Of a stretch of DNA of 64,000 nt, positions 1 through 15,205 are shown piece by piece. Each line of letters opens with the position of its first letter. The stretch's first letter is position 1. Source of the stretch: Daedaleopsis sinensis (taxonomy: Eukaryota; Basidiomycota; Agaricomycetes; Polyporales; Polyporaceae); contig CM066308.1 in assembly GCA_033807695.1 (NCBI GenBank), positions 2,604,001-2,668,000 on the forward strand. Direction: 5' to 3'. The notes below the pieces were generated by a model. That model made no database searches. It worked only from the letters and a program-made list of their open reading frames with translations, and had not been told where the DNA came from. The translations under genes and the position numbers were made by a program.

Positions 1-1551
<1,551 letters not shown>

Positions 1552-3987
1552 GGGTCGTGCGCCAGTCCGTCCCTGAGCCTGAGATCGAGCGCGACGGAAG
1601 GGCGGTGGGGTCGTGCGCGGTATCTCCGTCCGACGTGGGGCTCAGAAGACACGAAGAGGGCGAATGCACGGACTCTGTTGTCGTTGGCATGGAGGAGAGG
1701 CGAAGCCGGTACGGGGGACGCGCACCACACGAACACTGTCACCAATGCAGGCGCACGAGTACGTCCGTCTGTTGTACATACCACCGCCATGACGAATGCG
1801 TTTGTGTTCTATTCCGTGCACGTTCTCGGAGATTGCGCGCGGCACTCGTCTCCGGCGTGCGGAGATGCTGCCAATCTGCCAGTGGGGGAATCGTACGAGA
1901 TTGTCCTCAAGGCCCAAGGAGCATCCTTCACGAGCCACGGCGCGGCACGGTGCACGCACGACTCGGATCCCGATCCACGACATCCACGTCTGACGCTGCG
2001 CGTGGGAGCTGCGTGGTGGCACTAGTGCTGGGCTACTAGTACTAAGATGGTCCTCAGTTTGCAAATGCGCGGTCCTGCGGGGTCGAGTTGTGGCGCGTCG
2101 TGTCCTCGGTCACACAGCATGCTCTATATGCTACGACCGACCACAGTCAGTCTCGGGACATACGCTTCCCACAGCGTGCTTGAGATAGAGTATGATAATA
2201 TTGCTTGCGGTGTGGTGATGGCATTTAGACTTGCGAGGCCCACGCTAGCATGACCGTTCATGACGTCAACTTGTGTAAAGTTGTCCTCACTGCACACGAC
2301 TTGAATACACCAAGTCGAGGAGGTAACGTTACAAATTTTAGCTGTGGATCATGTACAGTCAGGTGTATGCGGGCGAACATCCGGACAATGACCACAGCAT
2401 TAAGCTCGTAGTACCCACCGCCGAATAACTTGTTTCCTTCCGATCATGCAGAGGTGTAGTATCGATCGTATGCACTCAGAATTGATTTCTGCGAGGGTCT
2501 CACGACCGACAGGGCACGACAACATGTCAACATGCGCGGACCCCAATACGTATATAGCACAGACAGCCGGTACACATACTGCACCAACGATGGTCCTGCG
2601 ACTGGCTATCATGTCTGGCCTAGAGTCTAGAGGCCTCCAGCATTCCCATGCCCCAGGATCCCGCCACCCGTGGCAGCGTCAGCGTGGACTTGGGGGGGAG
2701 GTTCTCTTCCGATTCCTGGCTCGAGGTCACCGCCGCACCTTCCGACGTTCCTGGCTGCGAACACCCTCTCTCGTATGGATAAAGACCCTCTTGTGCCTGA
2801 GCCTATCAGACAGCACCGTGAGCGCGCGCAGGTCTGGCAAACCCTGAATATCTGGGTATCTGGTTATATGGATATCCATATATCTGGATGCCCACCCGCG
2901 GCTGGCAGCGAGCCTCGGGAGACCGGGGCGGGGCGTTCTGCCAGAGCGGGCTTCGTGGCCATGGGGGATCGGCTCGACGTTCATGTCCGCGTCTTCTCCT
3001 ACGCCCTCTTCTGCTCCGACTCCGAGTGTTGGGTCCCGAGCACGCCTCGGGCTCGAATTCGGGTTCGGGTTCCGGATGGGGAGCACGGGTAGTAGACAGC
3101 TTGCTCGCAGCTGCGAGAGAGAGACACTGTGTGTCGACAGAAGCGGCGCGGCTGCTGATCACCTCCCACAGGCAGGAGCGCGAGGCGTCCCGTTCTCATG
3201 TTGTGCGGCGACCGTTGAGCCGCACTCTGCATCGTGTCCCGGCCGAGCATTCGAGCTGTTAAACTTTGTGTGTCGCGGTGTTGGGCCATGCTGTCGAGCC
3301 AGGTTGTCGGTGTCAATTAGCTATGGAGCATGGAGCATGAAGCTATCCCAGCATCCCAGTCTCCGCCGGGCGGGATCTGTTCCAGCATACTGTCAGGAAA
3401 CACGTATGTGATGACGAGAGCCTGAGGGTACCATGTCTCGAACCTTGCTCAGACCTTCAGGCTTCAGAATCGCAATCCGACCCATCGCGGGAGTCTCGGC
3501 ACCTCGGCAGGGCAGCGTGGCGGCACGAAGCGGGCAAAGAAGCCGGTCGAAGCGTCTTGAGACTTGAGCTTGGGGCTCGAACTCCAAGTCAAAGCTTGAA
3601 GACCGGACGGACGGATGACCAGATGGCGAATGGGGCCCCGCGACCAGATATCTCTCCAAACCGGCACTATCGCTTGCGGATGGGATGGGATATCAGTAGG
3701 GTGGTAGGATATCTGGCATCAGGCGGCGCGTCTGTCAATGGTGAGCCGCACGACGGGCATCTACATGGATATCCGAGTGCGGGTAAGTAGGATCATGGCA
3801 TCGTGGCGTCCCATGCCCGGGCAGACAGTGTCCACCCATGACAGCAGCTCGACGCCGGGCCAGATATGCGTCGCAGACGTCCAGCGAGAGCAGCGCGATG
3901 ATCCAAGAAGGCGGAGGGCGGAAGCAGAAGTCGACGACCCGGCACTCCTCAGCGCCGCACGTCCTCTTCAGATTTCGACAAGCGAGC

Positions 3988-4010
3988 GTGCCCGTGCCCG
4001 TGCCCGTGCC
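3988..4010. repeat. (GTGCCC)n microsatellite
   Basis: Nearly four perfect copies of a 6-bp unit lie in the gene-poor region. Confidence 0.8.
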
Positions 4011-6570
4011 AGTGGCGGCTCTGCGGCGGGCGGTGAGCGGCCCCTGCCACGACTCGGAGAGACGTCGACGCAACACAACAACGATTCGCTGGCCACCGGC
4101 AGACCCGCTTCCATCGCGTCCATGATGCACGCACGCCCACACCCGCAGCGCCGGCTTCGCGCGCATCGTGCAGGCTGCAGGCCTGCGTCTGAATCTCAGA
4201 AGACGGCCCCGTGGGAGCGAGCGCATGCCTGCCACTGGAGTCTGGTGTCCCAGAGCATGACGGGATGGGCGAGGGTCTAGACCGCCGCCTTTAGACCTCA
4301 GGGCTTGGGGTTCCGCTACCGCTATCGGTATCGGTATTTGGGGGGAGGGGCAGGGCGTGTTGGGACCGAGCGTGCGGGGGACGTGCAGTCCCACGCGTGC
4401 TCAGGCCTCAGGCCTTGGTCTTGGCCTTCTACGGGCAGAACCTGCGGGTGCTTCTCTCTGGGATCCTGCGGGGCGGTCTGGAGCGGTCCGCGGATATTGG
4501 AGGCGGGCGTGTGCGAGTCGTCGCTTGCCTTGCCAGCGCCGCTAGCACTAGCACTAGCACCCCGTCCTGCGTCCTGCGGCTTTGGTCCTATCTAAGAAGA
4601 GAGGGCGTGGCACTTGCGGATGCACAGCAGACGAGCAGTTAAGAGAGAGTGGGGAGGCGGCCTCGAGGGCCGCAGCTGATTTAGCGGCAGCGGCAGTGGG
4701 GAGAAAATCTGTCCACACAGAGCCTGTGGAACGTCGTGAATGAGACGTCTTCTGCAGTCCAGCGATGCGTGCGGCAGCCAGAACCCGACGCACGAAACCG
4801 ACATTGCATCCCCTGCCAGTGGCAGGGTCGTATTGACGGATGCAATCCGATTCCATCACGCACTTATCGGCATCGCTGCTTCTCGACGGCGGCGCGCGCG
4901 ACTCGGAAGCCACGAACGGGACATCGGCCGTCCAGCTTGCTTCTTCTCTGCTACACGGGTCCGCGAGAACAGATAGGCCTGAAGGGTTGAAGACTACCAG
5001 GGCCTGAGGATCGAGGATCGAGTGGGCTTCTGAAGTTTGAGACCTGCAGCTCGAGTACTGAGTACCAAGCCAAGTAAGAGTTCCTGCCGCGCCGGAGCCT
5101 GTTGGGAGCGATGATGATCTATAGGCTGTGAGTGCCAGTTACAATTGCGACGTGCCTAAGAAGGACCGGGCGAAACAGGAACAGTCGATGAGTGCCTATC
5201 CCCGGGCCTGCGAGTGGGTTCGAAATAAAACACTCAGCTTCGAAGATGACACGGATTGTCTTTGAGTTCGTATGAGACCACTGGCAAGCTGTCCTGACTG
5301 ACACCGGGCACTCAGCGTCTTGCGTGCCACTGGAACTTGAAGCTTGGGGCCTGGCACCTGCATGGTGGTTACTAAGACTAAGTACCGGAGCTGTCGACGC
5401 GTAACGCGTCACACACTAGTGTGGTCTCCGAACCCGAGCGGGGCAGGGCCGCTGGCCCCGTCTCCGACTGACTGCCGACCCGACCGGTTTGCCCGTGGCT
5501 GCTTGGTGTCAGGCTTGTACATCTCTGCATGTCTCCGCGAAACCAGCAGCAGCTTCGAGACTCCGATGCATTGTATACGTAGTCGCGGAGCGTGCGTCTA
5601 CAGAACGTCACCGTTCAACGTTCAACGCGCAACACCTGGAGGCATGGACAGCACTGATCAAGAACGAACGGCCTTGGCAACTCCCCAGAGCAACACGTAC
5701 CACCGGTGACCGGTGATGCATTGATGGGCATTGGGCCCCGGGCAAGCTTTGCGTAAGCCGTAAGCCTTGCGCTGTCCAGCCGTGTCCGATACCACAGGAC
5801 CGCCCGCGGGCGCGTGGCGCCAGACGCCCATATAGTCCACAGCCCAGTGCCCAGTGCCCAGAGACAAGCTCGTCCTCCGCGTGGCCACGCAACAACCGTC
5901 CGTCGCGCCTGTACTGTATCGGGACAGTGGATTGTACCGGCCGGATAATGGAGTGCGTGGAGGAGGAGGGCACGAGGTGCGATCTAACGCAGCCGTAAGC
6001 CGTAACTTGTACGCCGTAAGCAAGCCTGCGGTCGACGTTGGCATTCAAGTTGGAGCCTCGGGCACGCGCGAAGGCTAATAGGCACGCGCAGCCCGGACCC
6101 TGGGGTCGCCCGATAATGAAGAGCGTTTCGATGTGTGTTGGGCGCCGGACGCGCACTCCTGGCACCTGCGGCACAGGATACGACGTAGATGGGCTTGGGC
6201 TGCAGGATCTGGGTGATGGGTGATGCACGATGCCGCCGGCCCCGCTGCGCTGCGCTGCGGATGCGGATGCGGGCTGTGGGCGGGGCGGGGCGGGGGTGGG
6301 AGGCCGGCGGACGCATTCGGGCGACTCGGGCGTCGCCTGCCGCATCGAACTTGAAGAAAGTGCAAAATGAAAAATGCCGGGGGTCTGTGCCAGTGGGCGG
6401 AGACAGGCCAGGAGATCCGCCGGTTCCGCCATGCCGGGGCGGCGATTGCCAGGAATGCACCGTTGGCGGCTGGCGGCTGGCGGGACCTAGTATGTATGCA
6501 TTGTATGTCATGCACTGGTCAGTGGTCACTCAGGCTGGTGGAGATTGGACAGGGAAGTGGGAAGTGATGG

Positions 6571-6623
6571 AAACCGGAGACTGGAGACTGGAAACTGGAG
6601 CCTGGAAACTGGAAACTGGAAAT
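6571..6623. repeat. Imperfect 7-bp tandem repeat, GGAAACT/GGAGACT type
   Basis: About seven imperfect copies of a GGARACT unit follow one another. A long open frame crossing the repeat reads as a WKLETG-like peptide repeat, but this is a by-product of the unit length and is not taken as a gene. Confidence 0.8.
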
Positions 6624-6752
6624 GAGACATATGCACTGGCAGCGCGCGAGATGCGAGATGCGCATGCGAGCACCGGACCTGCCGCTGGCGATCCGCGCTG
6701 TACATTTGCAAAATGTATATGTGGGGTCGTGGCTGACAGTGCGGATGAGAGC

Positions 6753-6775
6753 TGCGACTGCGACTGCGACTGCGA
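6753..6775. repeat. (GCGACT)n microsatellite
   Basis: Nearly four copies of the 6-bp unit TGCGAC lie just downstream of the 7-bp repeat. Confidence 0.8.
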
Positions 6776-9042
6776 GTTAGCTCCCGACGCACGTCGGCGC
6801 GTGGATGGCACAGGCGCAGGCAATGTCATAGGCAGGTCACAGGCTGGGAACGCCGGCCGGGAGCGTCGACGCCAGCTTCCCTGGTCCCATCTGTGCAACG
6901 AGCCAAGCGCGCGGGCGGACCTGCCAGATTGGCGTTCGACGCCGGGATCTTGGGCTCGGAGTGCCAGGGTTCGTCAATGTGACGCCGTCACTGTCAGTTT
7001 GATGGGGCTTGAGCGTGACCGCGGACGGGTGGGATGTATCATGTCCCCGATGCGTCTGCTGCCGTAGGGAGGGAGCTTGTGAGGCGGTTGGGGAAGCTCC
7101 GGATCCGGGAGGAGAAGCTTGAGACGTCGACGGAGGGCGCGATAGCCCTGTGATCAATTGTAATCCTGCTTGCGGACGATGCGAACCGTGACGGCTGGTG
7201 GCGGCGCTGGGAGGGTTCGTAGCAGGATCCGGATCCGGGGGCGATAGCGTACGGGAAGGACGGGCGTACGACCGAGGTCCGAGGAGACGGCGGTGTCCTG
7301 CACGGATGCATGCGTCTGGGACGGGACTAGGAAGAAGGAAGTGGGTGGAGAGGGATGTTCAGGCTGGAGAGGAACTATGCCTGAAGGGGCGGCGCGGCGG
7401 AGAAGAGGGCTGGATATGGCAGCGATGGGAAGCTGATTGCGCGATGGAATCAAGGTTTTGGGCACAGGCAAAGTCCGCCCGTGGCCGTGGCCTGCGTCGC
7501 AGGAATACGCCCGGATCCTGCTAGCGTGAGCATCTGCGGGCGCGGCGGCAGCCTAGTGTCGCTGTCAGGACATGGCTGGAGCATCTGGATCTGTTCTTCT
7601 TCGTGGACACTGGGAACATCTGCTCGTGGTGGGAAGAGCAGCAGTGATGACCGCGCGATGTGTCAAGCTGAGGCCTGGGATGCCGAGCAGAGACGTGCGG
7701 AATTGGCATTGATGGTTCCCGATGGCGGACAGGTTAGTGGGACCGTTCAGAGAGTGTGACAATCTGTGTGTTGCGATGTCGTTGACGGTGTTGTGGTTCT
7801 GCAGCGAGTGCCGTCACTTCGAGAACACGAGGATGCCAAACGCAGGAGGGTCGAATGATACACATGTTGAGGAGTGCGATGTGATGGGAACTTGTGGCAA
7901 ACATAGAAGATGGTGATGTTTCGGGAGCAAGGGCGGGGAAAGCATGGATCATATCATATGTACGGTACTATGGAGTTGAACATCTGGAGCCTTGTCTGTC
8001 ACCGGACGTAGAATAGGCAGTGCCGGTGAGTTGCTACAGAGAATGACGCGAACTGGACAGGAATGAATGCGGAGAACGAGCATTGGACGCAAGCACGGGC
8101 AGGCGGGCCGCCTGAAGGGGCAGAGAAGTGTGGCGGATTGGGCAAGAGGAGATCAGACAGACCTACCGAACCGTCCGGGACGCAGGCGGGGTAAAGACGG
8201 TGGCAGTCTGCGGTAGGGCGGGCGGGACCTCCTTACCCTCTCCGAACCGGTGGCGGCTGGAGGGGCCAAGAGCCGGACCGGGAGATCTAAAGGGGAGGAG
8301 GTTAGCGTAATACTATCTGAGCGTATCAGCTTAGTTAGGAGCTGCGAGAGGCTCGCGTGCCAGGCTATCTGTAATGAAAGATCAACTAGTGAGTAAGGGG
8401 CCACAGCGCGCACCTCGCGGTTTGTCGTCGCAGCGGGAGTGGCTGGGAGACGGCCTGGTCTCGGGCGCGCGGAGAAGAGAGGAGGAATTCCGGACGTGCA
8501 TCTGATTGGCTTCTTACGTACGCACCGCGAGAGGACGCTGCTGGCCACTGCAGACCTGAACGTGGTGGCCGTGCGGCATTTGCGTGTGAACACCCTTCTC
8601 TCGTCCTTTTAGCTTGCTTTTAGCAGCCAGAACGGCTGCTGCGAGTGCGCCGTCCCCGCGCAGTGCGCACGCGAGAGCGCGAGTGGTGCGTATCTGGATA
8701 TTAACCGCCTGATCTAAGTTCTTGTGCGTTGCCGAGTATGGTAAGCGGTGTGGTACGCGCTGTCCCGGGCCTCGTCAGGACGACTGGGGCGGATTGGACT
8801 GAGACTGCGAGTGTATTGTGTGTGTCGCGGAGGAGGACGGGAATGGAGGAGGAAAGGGGCGAATGAAGGGAGGGATGTAGTGTTTGGCGTTTGCTGGCGG
8901 GTGGTGGCCTTATGGCAGCGTGTACCTCAACCGGGCTGCTACCACGCGTTCCTTCTCGCCTCCCTAAATATGGTCGCCCATATCCTTCTTCCCCTTCCGT
9001 ACCTCCCTCCCCGTCTCCGTCTCCGCCATCGTCCCCCGCCCC

Positions 9043-11838
9043 ATGGACGACCTTGCCCACCACTCCCGCCCCATCCACTCCCTCAATCGCAAACGCAAGG
9101 CCGCCCAGGACGACCGCAATGTCTCCTCCTCCACAAACGACCCCGCCAACGCCCAAGAGCCCATGCTCATCGACGTCCAGGCCACTCCTAGATGTCCTAC
9201 CGACGCAGCACCCGGCCCCTCTTGGCCCATAGCACGCGCCAGGCAAGGTATGACTTCCTCATGGCAGACCGCCTCCCCCTCTCCCCGCCCGCACACCCCT
9301 GCTTTCATACCCAAACGTGCCCACGAAGGCCAGCCCTCACCCAAACGCCTGCGCATCGAGATCCCTGGCACGCCCCCGAGCTCGCCACACCGTCCACGAC
9401 GGTCGCACAGGCAGCTACCCTCGCGGCACCTCAGTCGACACCGTCGGGCAGGCGATACACGCGACACGGGCATCGTGTCTGCAACCGAACCAGGGCCGAG
9501 CAGAGGCTCGCTCTTACGCACAGCCAGCCTTCCCTCGCTCCCCTCACATTCCAGCACACGCTCCATTCCCTCTTCCCCTATCGAGTCCAGCACGATCTCT
9601 CCGCATATACCCCCTCACCAACCTCCAATCAACAGAGAGACACTAAAGGAGCTCGATCTCGAAGCCATCCTCCGCAATCCTCAGCTCCGTCAGTCCCTCT
9701 TCCTTCTTCCCCTAGCTACCTTGCCGTTCTCATCCATGTACCTCCTTTGTAGGCCACGACTTGCTCTTCGATTCAGGCCTCCAGTTCCGTCCCACATCCA
9801 GTCGCCGCAAGCGCGACCTTGCCGACAATTATTGGCTTGCTATCGTCCGTGAGCTCGAGCGCGGATGCACGTGCACCACCCTGGACAACAATGGTCGCCT
9901 GGCGGCCCTTGCCGAGCGACGCTGTCCGTGCAGCTCTTGGCCGCTGCCGCGAGACGGTCCCAAGTTCTCCGTCTCATCCGGAAACATGACCGTGCGCATG
10001 CCTTCGCGCATGAAGCCGCTCCTGCACGAACTGCTCGAAGTGCTTGTGTCCATCATCCAGCCCGCGCAGCCGCCAACCACGCGTCCGCCAGAGCTGCTCT
10101 TTCCCCCGCCGCCCCAGCATCCCCAGTTCCAGCAAAATCTTGTGCACGTCGCACTCCTCCGTCAACTCCTCGACCCTGATCTGATCCAGCAGGAGATTGA
10201 TCACGGCCTCTTCGACCCGTCAGGTGTGTTCCAGGCGATAGGGGACATCATCCGCTGCCATTGCGCCCCGATGCGCGACGCCGCCGTGGACCAAATGGTC
10301 GCGCTCGCACGGAGTTGCGCCCCAGGCGGTACGGGTACGAAATTGGATGCCGTCCGTGCGATCAGGATGTGCTTCGAGATCATGGAACTGATGAAGCTGG
10401 TGAGTGTTTCCAGTGCCCGATCGCAAACCACAGCTGATGGCTCTGCCCCCTAACTCCGCTGCGCTCTATCAATGTCCCCTGCGGGCTGAACGTGGCTTCC
10501 GTGGGGTGTTAGGACGTGGCGAACCATCAGCTGCAGACGCTCCGCCCGTATCTCGTCCGGACAGCCGCCCAGTACGAGATCAAGACGTTCCAGGAGACCC
10601 GGCTGGACGGCAAGCCGGCGAAGCTGCCCACGACGCGTGCGTGGCTCAGGACGGCGTATCAGGACCTCGTCAGCAGCTCCTCTCTGCACGCCCAGCGATT
10701 CCTGCAGCAGTCCCGCCAGACGCGCGTGACGATCACCGTCGTGAAAGCGGTCGTGAACTTGATCTTCGACCCCCCCGCGATCCCTGCCCAGCGACCGCAC
10801 TCGTCATCCGCCCCGCCGTCGACCGCCTCCACGCCCACGATCTCCTCTCCCGCCCTCGCGACATCACGCTCTCATGGATCCAGCAGCGCGAGCTCCTCGA
10901 GCTTCGCCGGGTACCCCGAGACGTTCTTCCTCGACTACAGCCGCCTCGCGACGCTGAGCACGGACGCGGCGGACTTCACGGCACTCTACATGCTCCTCAT
11001 GCTCTACCGGCAGCTCGTGCACTCGCACCTGCACCGCCGATCGCACGCGCGCGCCCTCGTGACGAACGAGGAGCTGCTCCGGCTCAAGAAGGAGATCTGG
11101 GAGATCGGCCCGGCGCACCTCGGGCTCTGCTTCATGGAAAACCGCCCGCGCACGAGCAGCAGCGGCTCTGGGGGCTCCGGGAGCCTCCACGGTAGCAGCG
11201 GCAGCGGGAGCAGCCGCTCCGCGAGCAGACACAGCGAGCGCGACCGCGAGGGCGAGATGCGCCGGTGGCGCGCGGACATGTCGGACGTGGTCCTGCAGGT
11301 CACGCGGCGCGCCGCCGAGCCGCGCCCCCCGTCCGCGTCCGCGGAGAGCACGGGCGCGGAGGGCCTGCGCGCGCCGGACGCGGACACGCTGAGGCTCGCG
11401 CACAGCTGGGCGGAGAATAACTTGCGGCCGGGGTCTGCGCTCAGTGCGCTCATGAAGAAGCGCGTCCGCGAGTGCGTGGAGGAGGCCGTGCTCGCCATCG
11501 TCCTGCCCCCGTCCCCGTCCACGTCCTCCTCTTCATCCCCCTCCCCGTCGTCGTCGTCATCGTCGTCGGCCCTTCCCTCACCGACGAGCGAGAAGGACGC
11601 GGGGCCGACGACGAACGGGCTCGAGCCGCTCATGCCGGAGATCAAGCACCTCGCGGAGCGCGCGGCGAAGCTGGTGACGATCCACACGAACGTGTACGGC
11701 GCGCTCTACGCGCACCCGGCCTTCCTCCGCCAGCAGGGCGACGACGCGGGCGCGGACGGGGACGCGGACGACGCGCCGATCCCGCTGCCGCTGCCGCTGC
11801 CTGCGGTCGCGAGCGCGGGCGGGCCCCTCCAGTCATGA
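9043..11838 (+). CDS. Tcp11/Sok1-family protein
   Basis: Three exons (9043-9688, 9753-10399, 10513-11838) splice in frame to 872 residues. The first ~200 residues are Ser/Pro/Arg-rich and look disordered. They are followed by LDLEAILRNPQLRHDLLFD, the RKRDLADNYW segment, and a helical domain running to about residue 690, with a GYPETFFLDYSRLATL motif and an ALYMLLMLYRQLV helix. This arrangement is that of Tcp11-domain proteins, whose yeast member Sok1 acts as a dosage suppressor of protein kinase A defects. The role here is inferred from that family. Insertions of poly-Ser and Pro-Ser runs interrupt the domain near residue 660. The first ATG with a coding-like follow-up (MDDLAHHSRP) was taken as start. 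The LRHDL codon is split across intron 1, which supports the junction. Confidence 0.85.
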
Positions 11839-14800
11839 TCTCCCTCCCTCTTCGCTTTTCGTCCGTTATTTCTGTTTCCGCCGCCACCCGCCACCCGCCC
11901 GCCACCCGCCCGCCCATCGCATACCCAGAGGTTCACGACAACGACAACGGCAACGACTCCGACTCCGACTACGACTACGACTATGACCACGACTACGACC
12001 ACGGTTTGCGCACGGCTTCGTCTCATGACCATCGACCTACGCATGGCTGCATCCGGGATCCCCAGCTCGCCGCCTGCATTACATTAATTCCGCCGATCCG
12101 CTACGCTCTACGCACGCACACGCACACGCATACGCACCTCTTTGCGTCCGCTCTCCCCTCTTCCTCTCCGCGCGCATCCATCCGCACGCACGCACGCACG
12201 CACGCTGTTCCCGCCGCCGCATCCGTAGCGTAGTCCTTCCCCCCGTATTCCCCCTGCGTCTGCGTCTGCGTCTGCGTCCCATCCATGACGATCCGGATCC
12301 GGATCTGTGCCAGCTGTTTCGAGTGTTCGACGGCGTGACGATCCCCGCTCTTCTCCTTCTCTTCCTCCTCCTCCTCGCCATCGCCGGCGCCTTACACCCT
12401 CCCCCCTCGTCGCTTTCTGTCGCCTGTCGTCTGTCGTCTGCCGCCTCGCCCTCCCTCTCTTAGCTTTAGCTTTAGCTCTCCCTCTCCCTCTCCCTCTCTC
12501 CCTCTCTCCCTCTCGCGCGCGCGCTTCTCGTCGCAGCAAAGTAATCGTGCCTTTATCGTTGGACTTGTGGATAGTAATGAAATGAAAGAAGTCAAGAAGC
12601 CCTTAGATGTCTACCCGGGTCCCGTACCCCTTCGCGCGTGCTCACTGTGTTTGTGTGTTGCTTTTGTTCTACGCAAACCTCGAAACTAGGGCCTCGGGCC
12701 TCGGTATCAAGTTCTATCTCTGCCCTCCTTCCGTCTACGATTGCGTGATTGCTCATATCGCAGCGCAGATGTCATTGGCAGGCATCGTCTCCTCAAGTAA
12801 GTGATACTATTGCATTACTTCAGATGCTCGAATGCGAACGTACACATGCGGATCACGCGTACAGTCAGACGGAGAGAGCTTCGCGAGGGCATGCGCGACG
12901 ATGAGAACGTCGACGTCGACCGCGTCGAACATCGAACGCCCGGACGCCCACTGTGGCCGGAAGTGGGCACTGTATGTATGTTTGCTTGCATCGCTTGCAT
13001 CGCGGTTGGGCACATGCGGCCGACATGAGTAGGGCCCCGGTGATGTTGATGTTTGTCCTGCAGACTCGGATATCTGTCATGCATATATATGTATGTCTAA
13101 CGGTCTGGCTCTGGACCGTCGCACATCACACGCACGCTCCCATTCCTACTCACGCTCTGGGGGACTGTGTAAGTGTAATTGTACTCCCAATCGCGCGTTC
13201 GGAGGCCTACTAAGGGGATATCTCGACTCTCGCCCGAGGGCGACCGGCGCCGCGTGCAGCTGTAATACGTACTCGTACACCCGTACGTGTGCACGCACGC
13301 GCCGTCCCTGCCGCGCCCCTGCTTTTGTCGAGTCCGCGGCGCTGTGCCAGAGGCCTGTAATACTAACTCGGACTGTGAGTGAGTAGTAGTAAGGGCACGT
13401 GTACGCACACCGTACATACGTATATGTATACGTATGCTTACTGCCATATGCAAGGCGGTATCTCCACACGCCCCTCGACGCTCATCGGTCATCCGCACTG
13501 CGCAGATCCGACGCGCATCGAGCTGCGCGCGCACGGAGCAGGCCCGCGGGAACGTAAAGCTGTGGGCTCTAGCGAAATTGAGGCCCAGACGGGCCGCCAG
13601 ATAGTATGTAGTCAGAGCATCGCTGACTTGGGTGGGAGGCCCGGTTCCCAGCGCTCGCTGCGCTGCCCGGGATACGGAGAAGGAGGGGGAGTGCGGGCTT
13701 AATTGACTGCACCCGCTGCTGCTGCTCAATGCTGGGACGTAAGATCGCGGGTGGGTTGCCTGGGGCCTGGGAAGAGGGACGCCGCGCGCGGGGGACACGG
13801 TGTGGCTCGTCGGACTTGGGGATCGTCGATCGTTACCACTGGCAGGCACCGGGCCTTGGAGGGCTTTCGCCAAACTCGTGCAATCTGGCAATAGGATGAT
13901 ACAGCGAGAACTGCCGAGCATTTCGGAGGGACCCCCCGCTTGCGCGTCCATATACATACCTCAAAAGGGCTGTGCTCTGGTCATTGGACGGAGAGAACCG
14001 AAGGGGCTGGCTGGTGTAGGTTCGTATCTGATGCTGTTTTGCCGTCCAAGGAGGAGATCTATGAGTAAAGATGCGATGAGCGTCCCGTCCTATACGACGT
14101 TATGGCGGAAGAGCTGTCCTGTTGTGGGGAAAGTCGTCTCCGTTCATCTAACATCTCCGCGGACTGCCATTGGAGGGCGTAGATATTCCCTCCATCGCAC
14201 AGGGACGATGTTCTTGTTCAGTTGCGCATCTTCTGTGACAATTGGAAGCAGAAGGAACTCGAAATGTAATGAGACATTCAAACATACCGGCAAATTCGGG
14301 GACGATGGTACATTGCGCTGCTTGTATAAAATCAGTGACGTTTCAGTTTCGTCCAATTGGTTCGGACGTCTTCATTCCTTGTTTCTTCTTGAAGGCTGCG
14401 TTGAGTATCTTCTATCGTTGCTACACCACCAAGATTATCTAGAAGCCCATCATACCCCGCTAAGGTTCGTTATATCAAGGAGTCTTAGATAGAAGCATCT
14501 ATCAAATGTTCAGTTTTCATCGTGTAGTCATTCAATGCACACCCACTGCCCACGGGCACCAGAGAGAACATCCGGGGGTCATAGTGGCTTGTGTGGTGAT
14601 ACGTTCTGGACTGCATCAATGTGGCGGGGAACGCACCTGCGTACGACATGATCGCACGGATACACGCATGTGGTAATACATTCGCAGATGCGGCCGCCGA
14701 GATCGATGTAAAGCTGCGGAGACTGTTGCATGCGTATGCGCAACTGACCTTATTGTGGGCTACTATCGTGTTGTAGGACCGACCTTCCCTCACATCAATA

Positions 14801-15205
14801 GGTCCTCATCGTCTGCCTAGGGGAGACAAGGCTATCGTTGCGATGACGGTGGCTGACGTGAGAGGGATGGTGGTCAAGTCGAGAGATGGGAATTGAACTT
14901 GGATTTATTCGACGCGAAGGCGGGGTTAACGAACGTTATCCGGTGGACGAGAGAGGCTGACTGCACTGACCGAGCGCGGTGGCGGCTCGCAAGCACTGTG
15001 TCTGTCCACCATCGTCGCTCAGCAATAATCAACAATAGTCCAGGCGGGACAGTGACGGTACCTAGTAGGTCAGCCAGGCTCAAGGCTGCTCAAGGGAACC
15101 GATCTCTTACTGCGCCCGCACGGCGCTTACTCGCCCAGACTTGTCCAGTGCCTCCTCCCCGAGGCTCCCCGCCGCTTACACACCTGATTCTGAATCTCAT
15201 CCTCC
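11839..15205. other. Gene-poor interval with microsatellites
   Basis: No exon chain was found. The first 700 bases, directly after the Tcp11-type gene, are dense in simple repeats. Around 14.1-14.8 kb both strands have modest open frames that read partly protein-like but cannot be joined into a gene. They may be decayed sequence. Confidence 0.5.
11944..12522. repeat. Cluster of microsatellites downstream of the Tcp11-type gene
   Basis: Four separate tracts lie within 600 bp: GACTCC/GACTAC trinucleotide-like repeats near 11955-12000, GCACAC/GCAC repeats near 12108-12136 and 12181-12204, CTGCGT near 12252-12279, and TTTAGC plus CTCCCT pyrimidine repeats near 12460-12520. Confidence 0.8.

Larger units (their letters stand above)
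1552..9042. other. 7.5 kb stretch without a convincing gene
   Basis: I find no chain of exons here that keeps a protein-like frame. The open frames are short, overlap on both strands, and use residues dictated by GC-rich simple repeats. The stretch contains several short tandem repeats (near 3988, 4310, 4540, 6571 and 6753), an 18-bp perfect palindrome at 2865 and a G-run cluster at 6278. Small non-coding RNAs or a strongly diverged transposon cannot be excluded by eye. Confidence 0.6.

Noticed and set aside
6189..7067. 292-codon plus-strand open frame
   Set aside because: It runs through two microsatellites whose units are read as peptide repeats. There is no domain, no introns and no homologous look.
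13800..14492. 230-codon plus-strand open frame
   Set aside because: No domain, no splice support, and an equally open opposite strand; not convincing as a gene.
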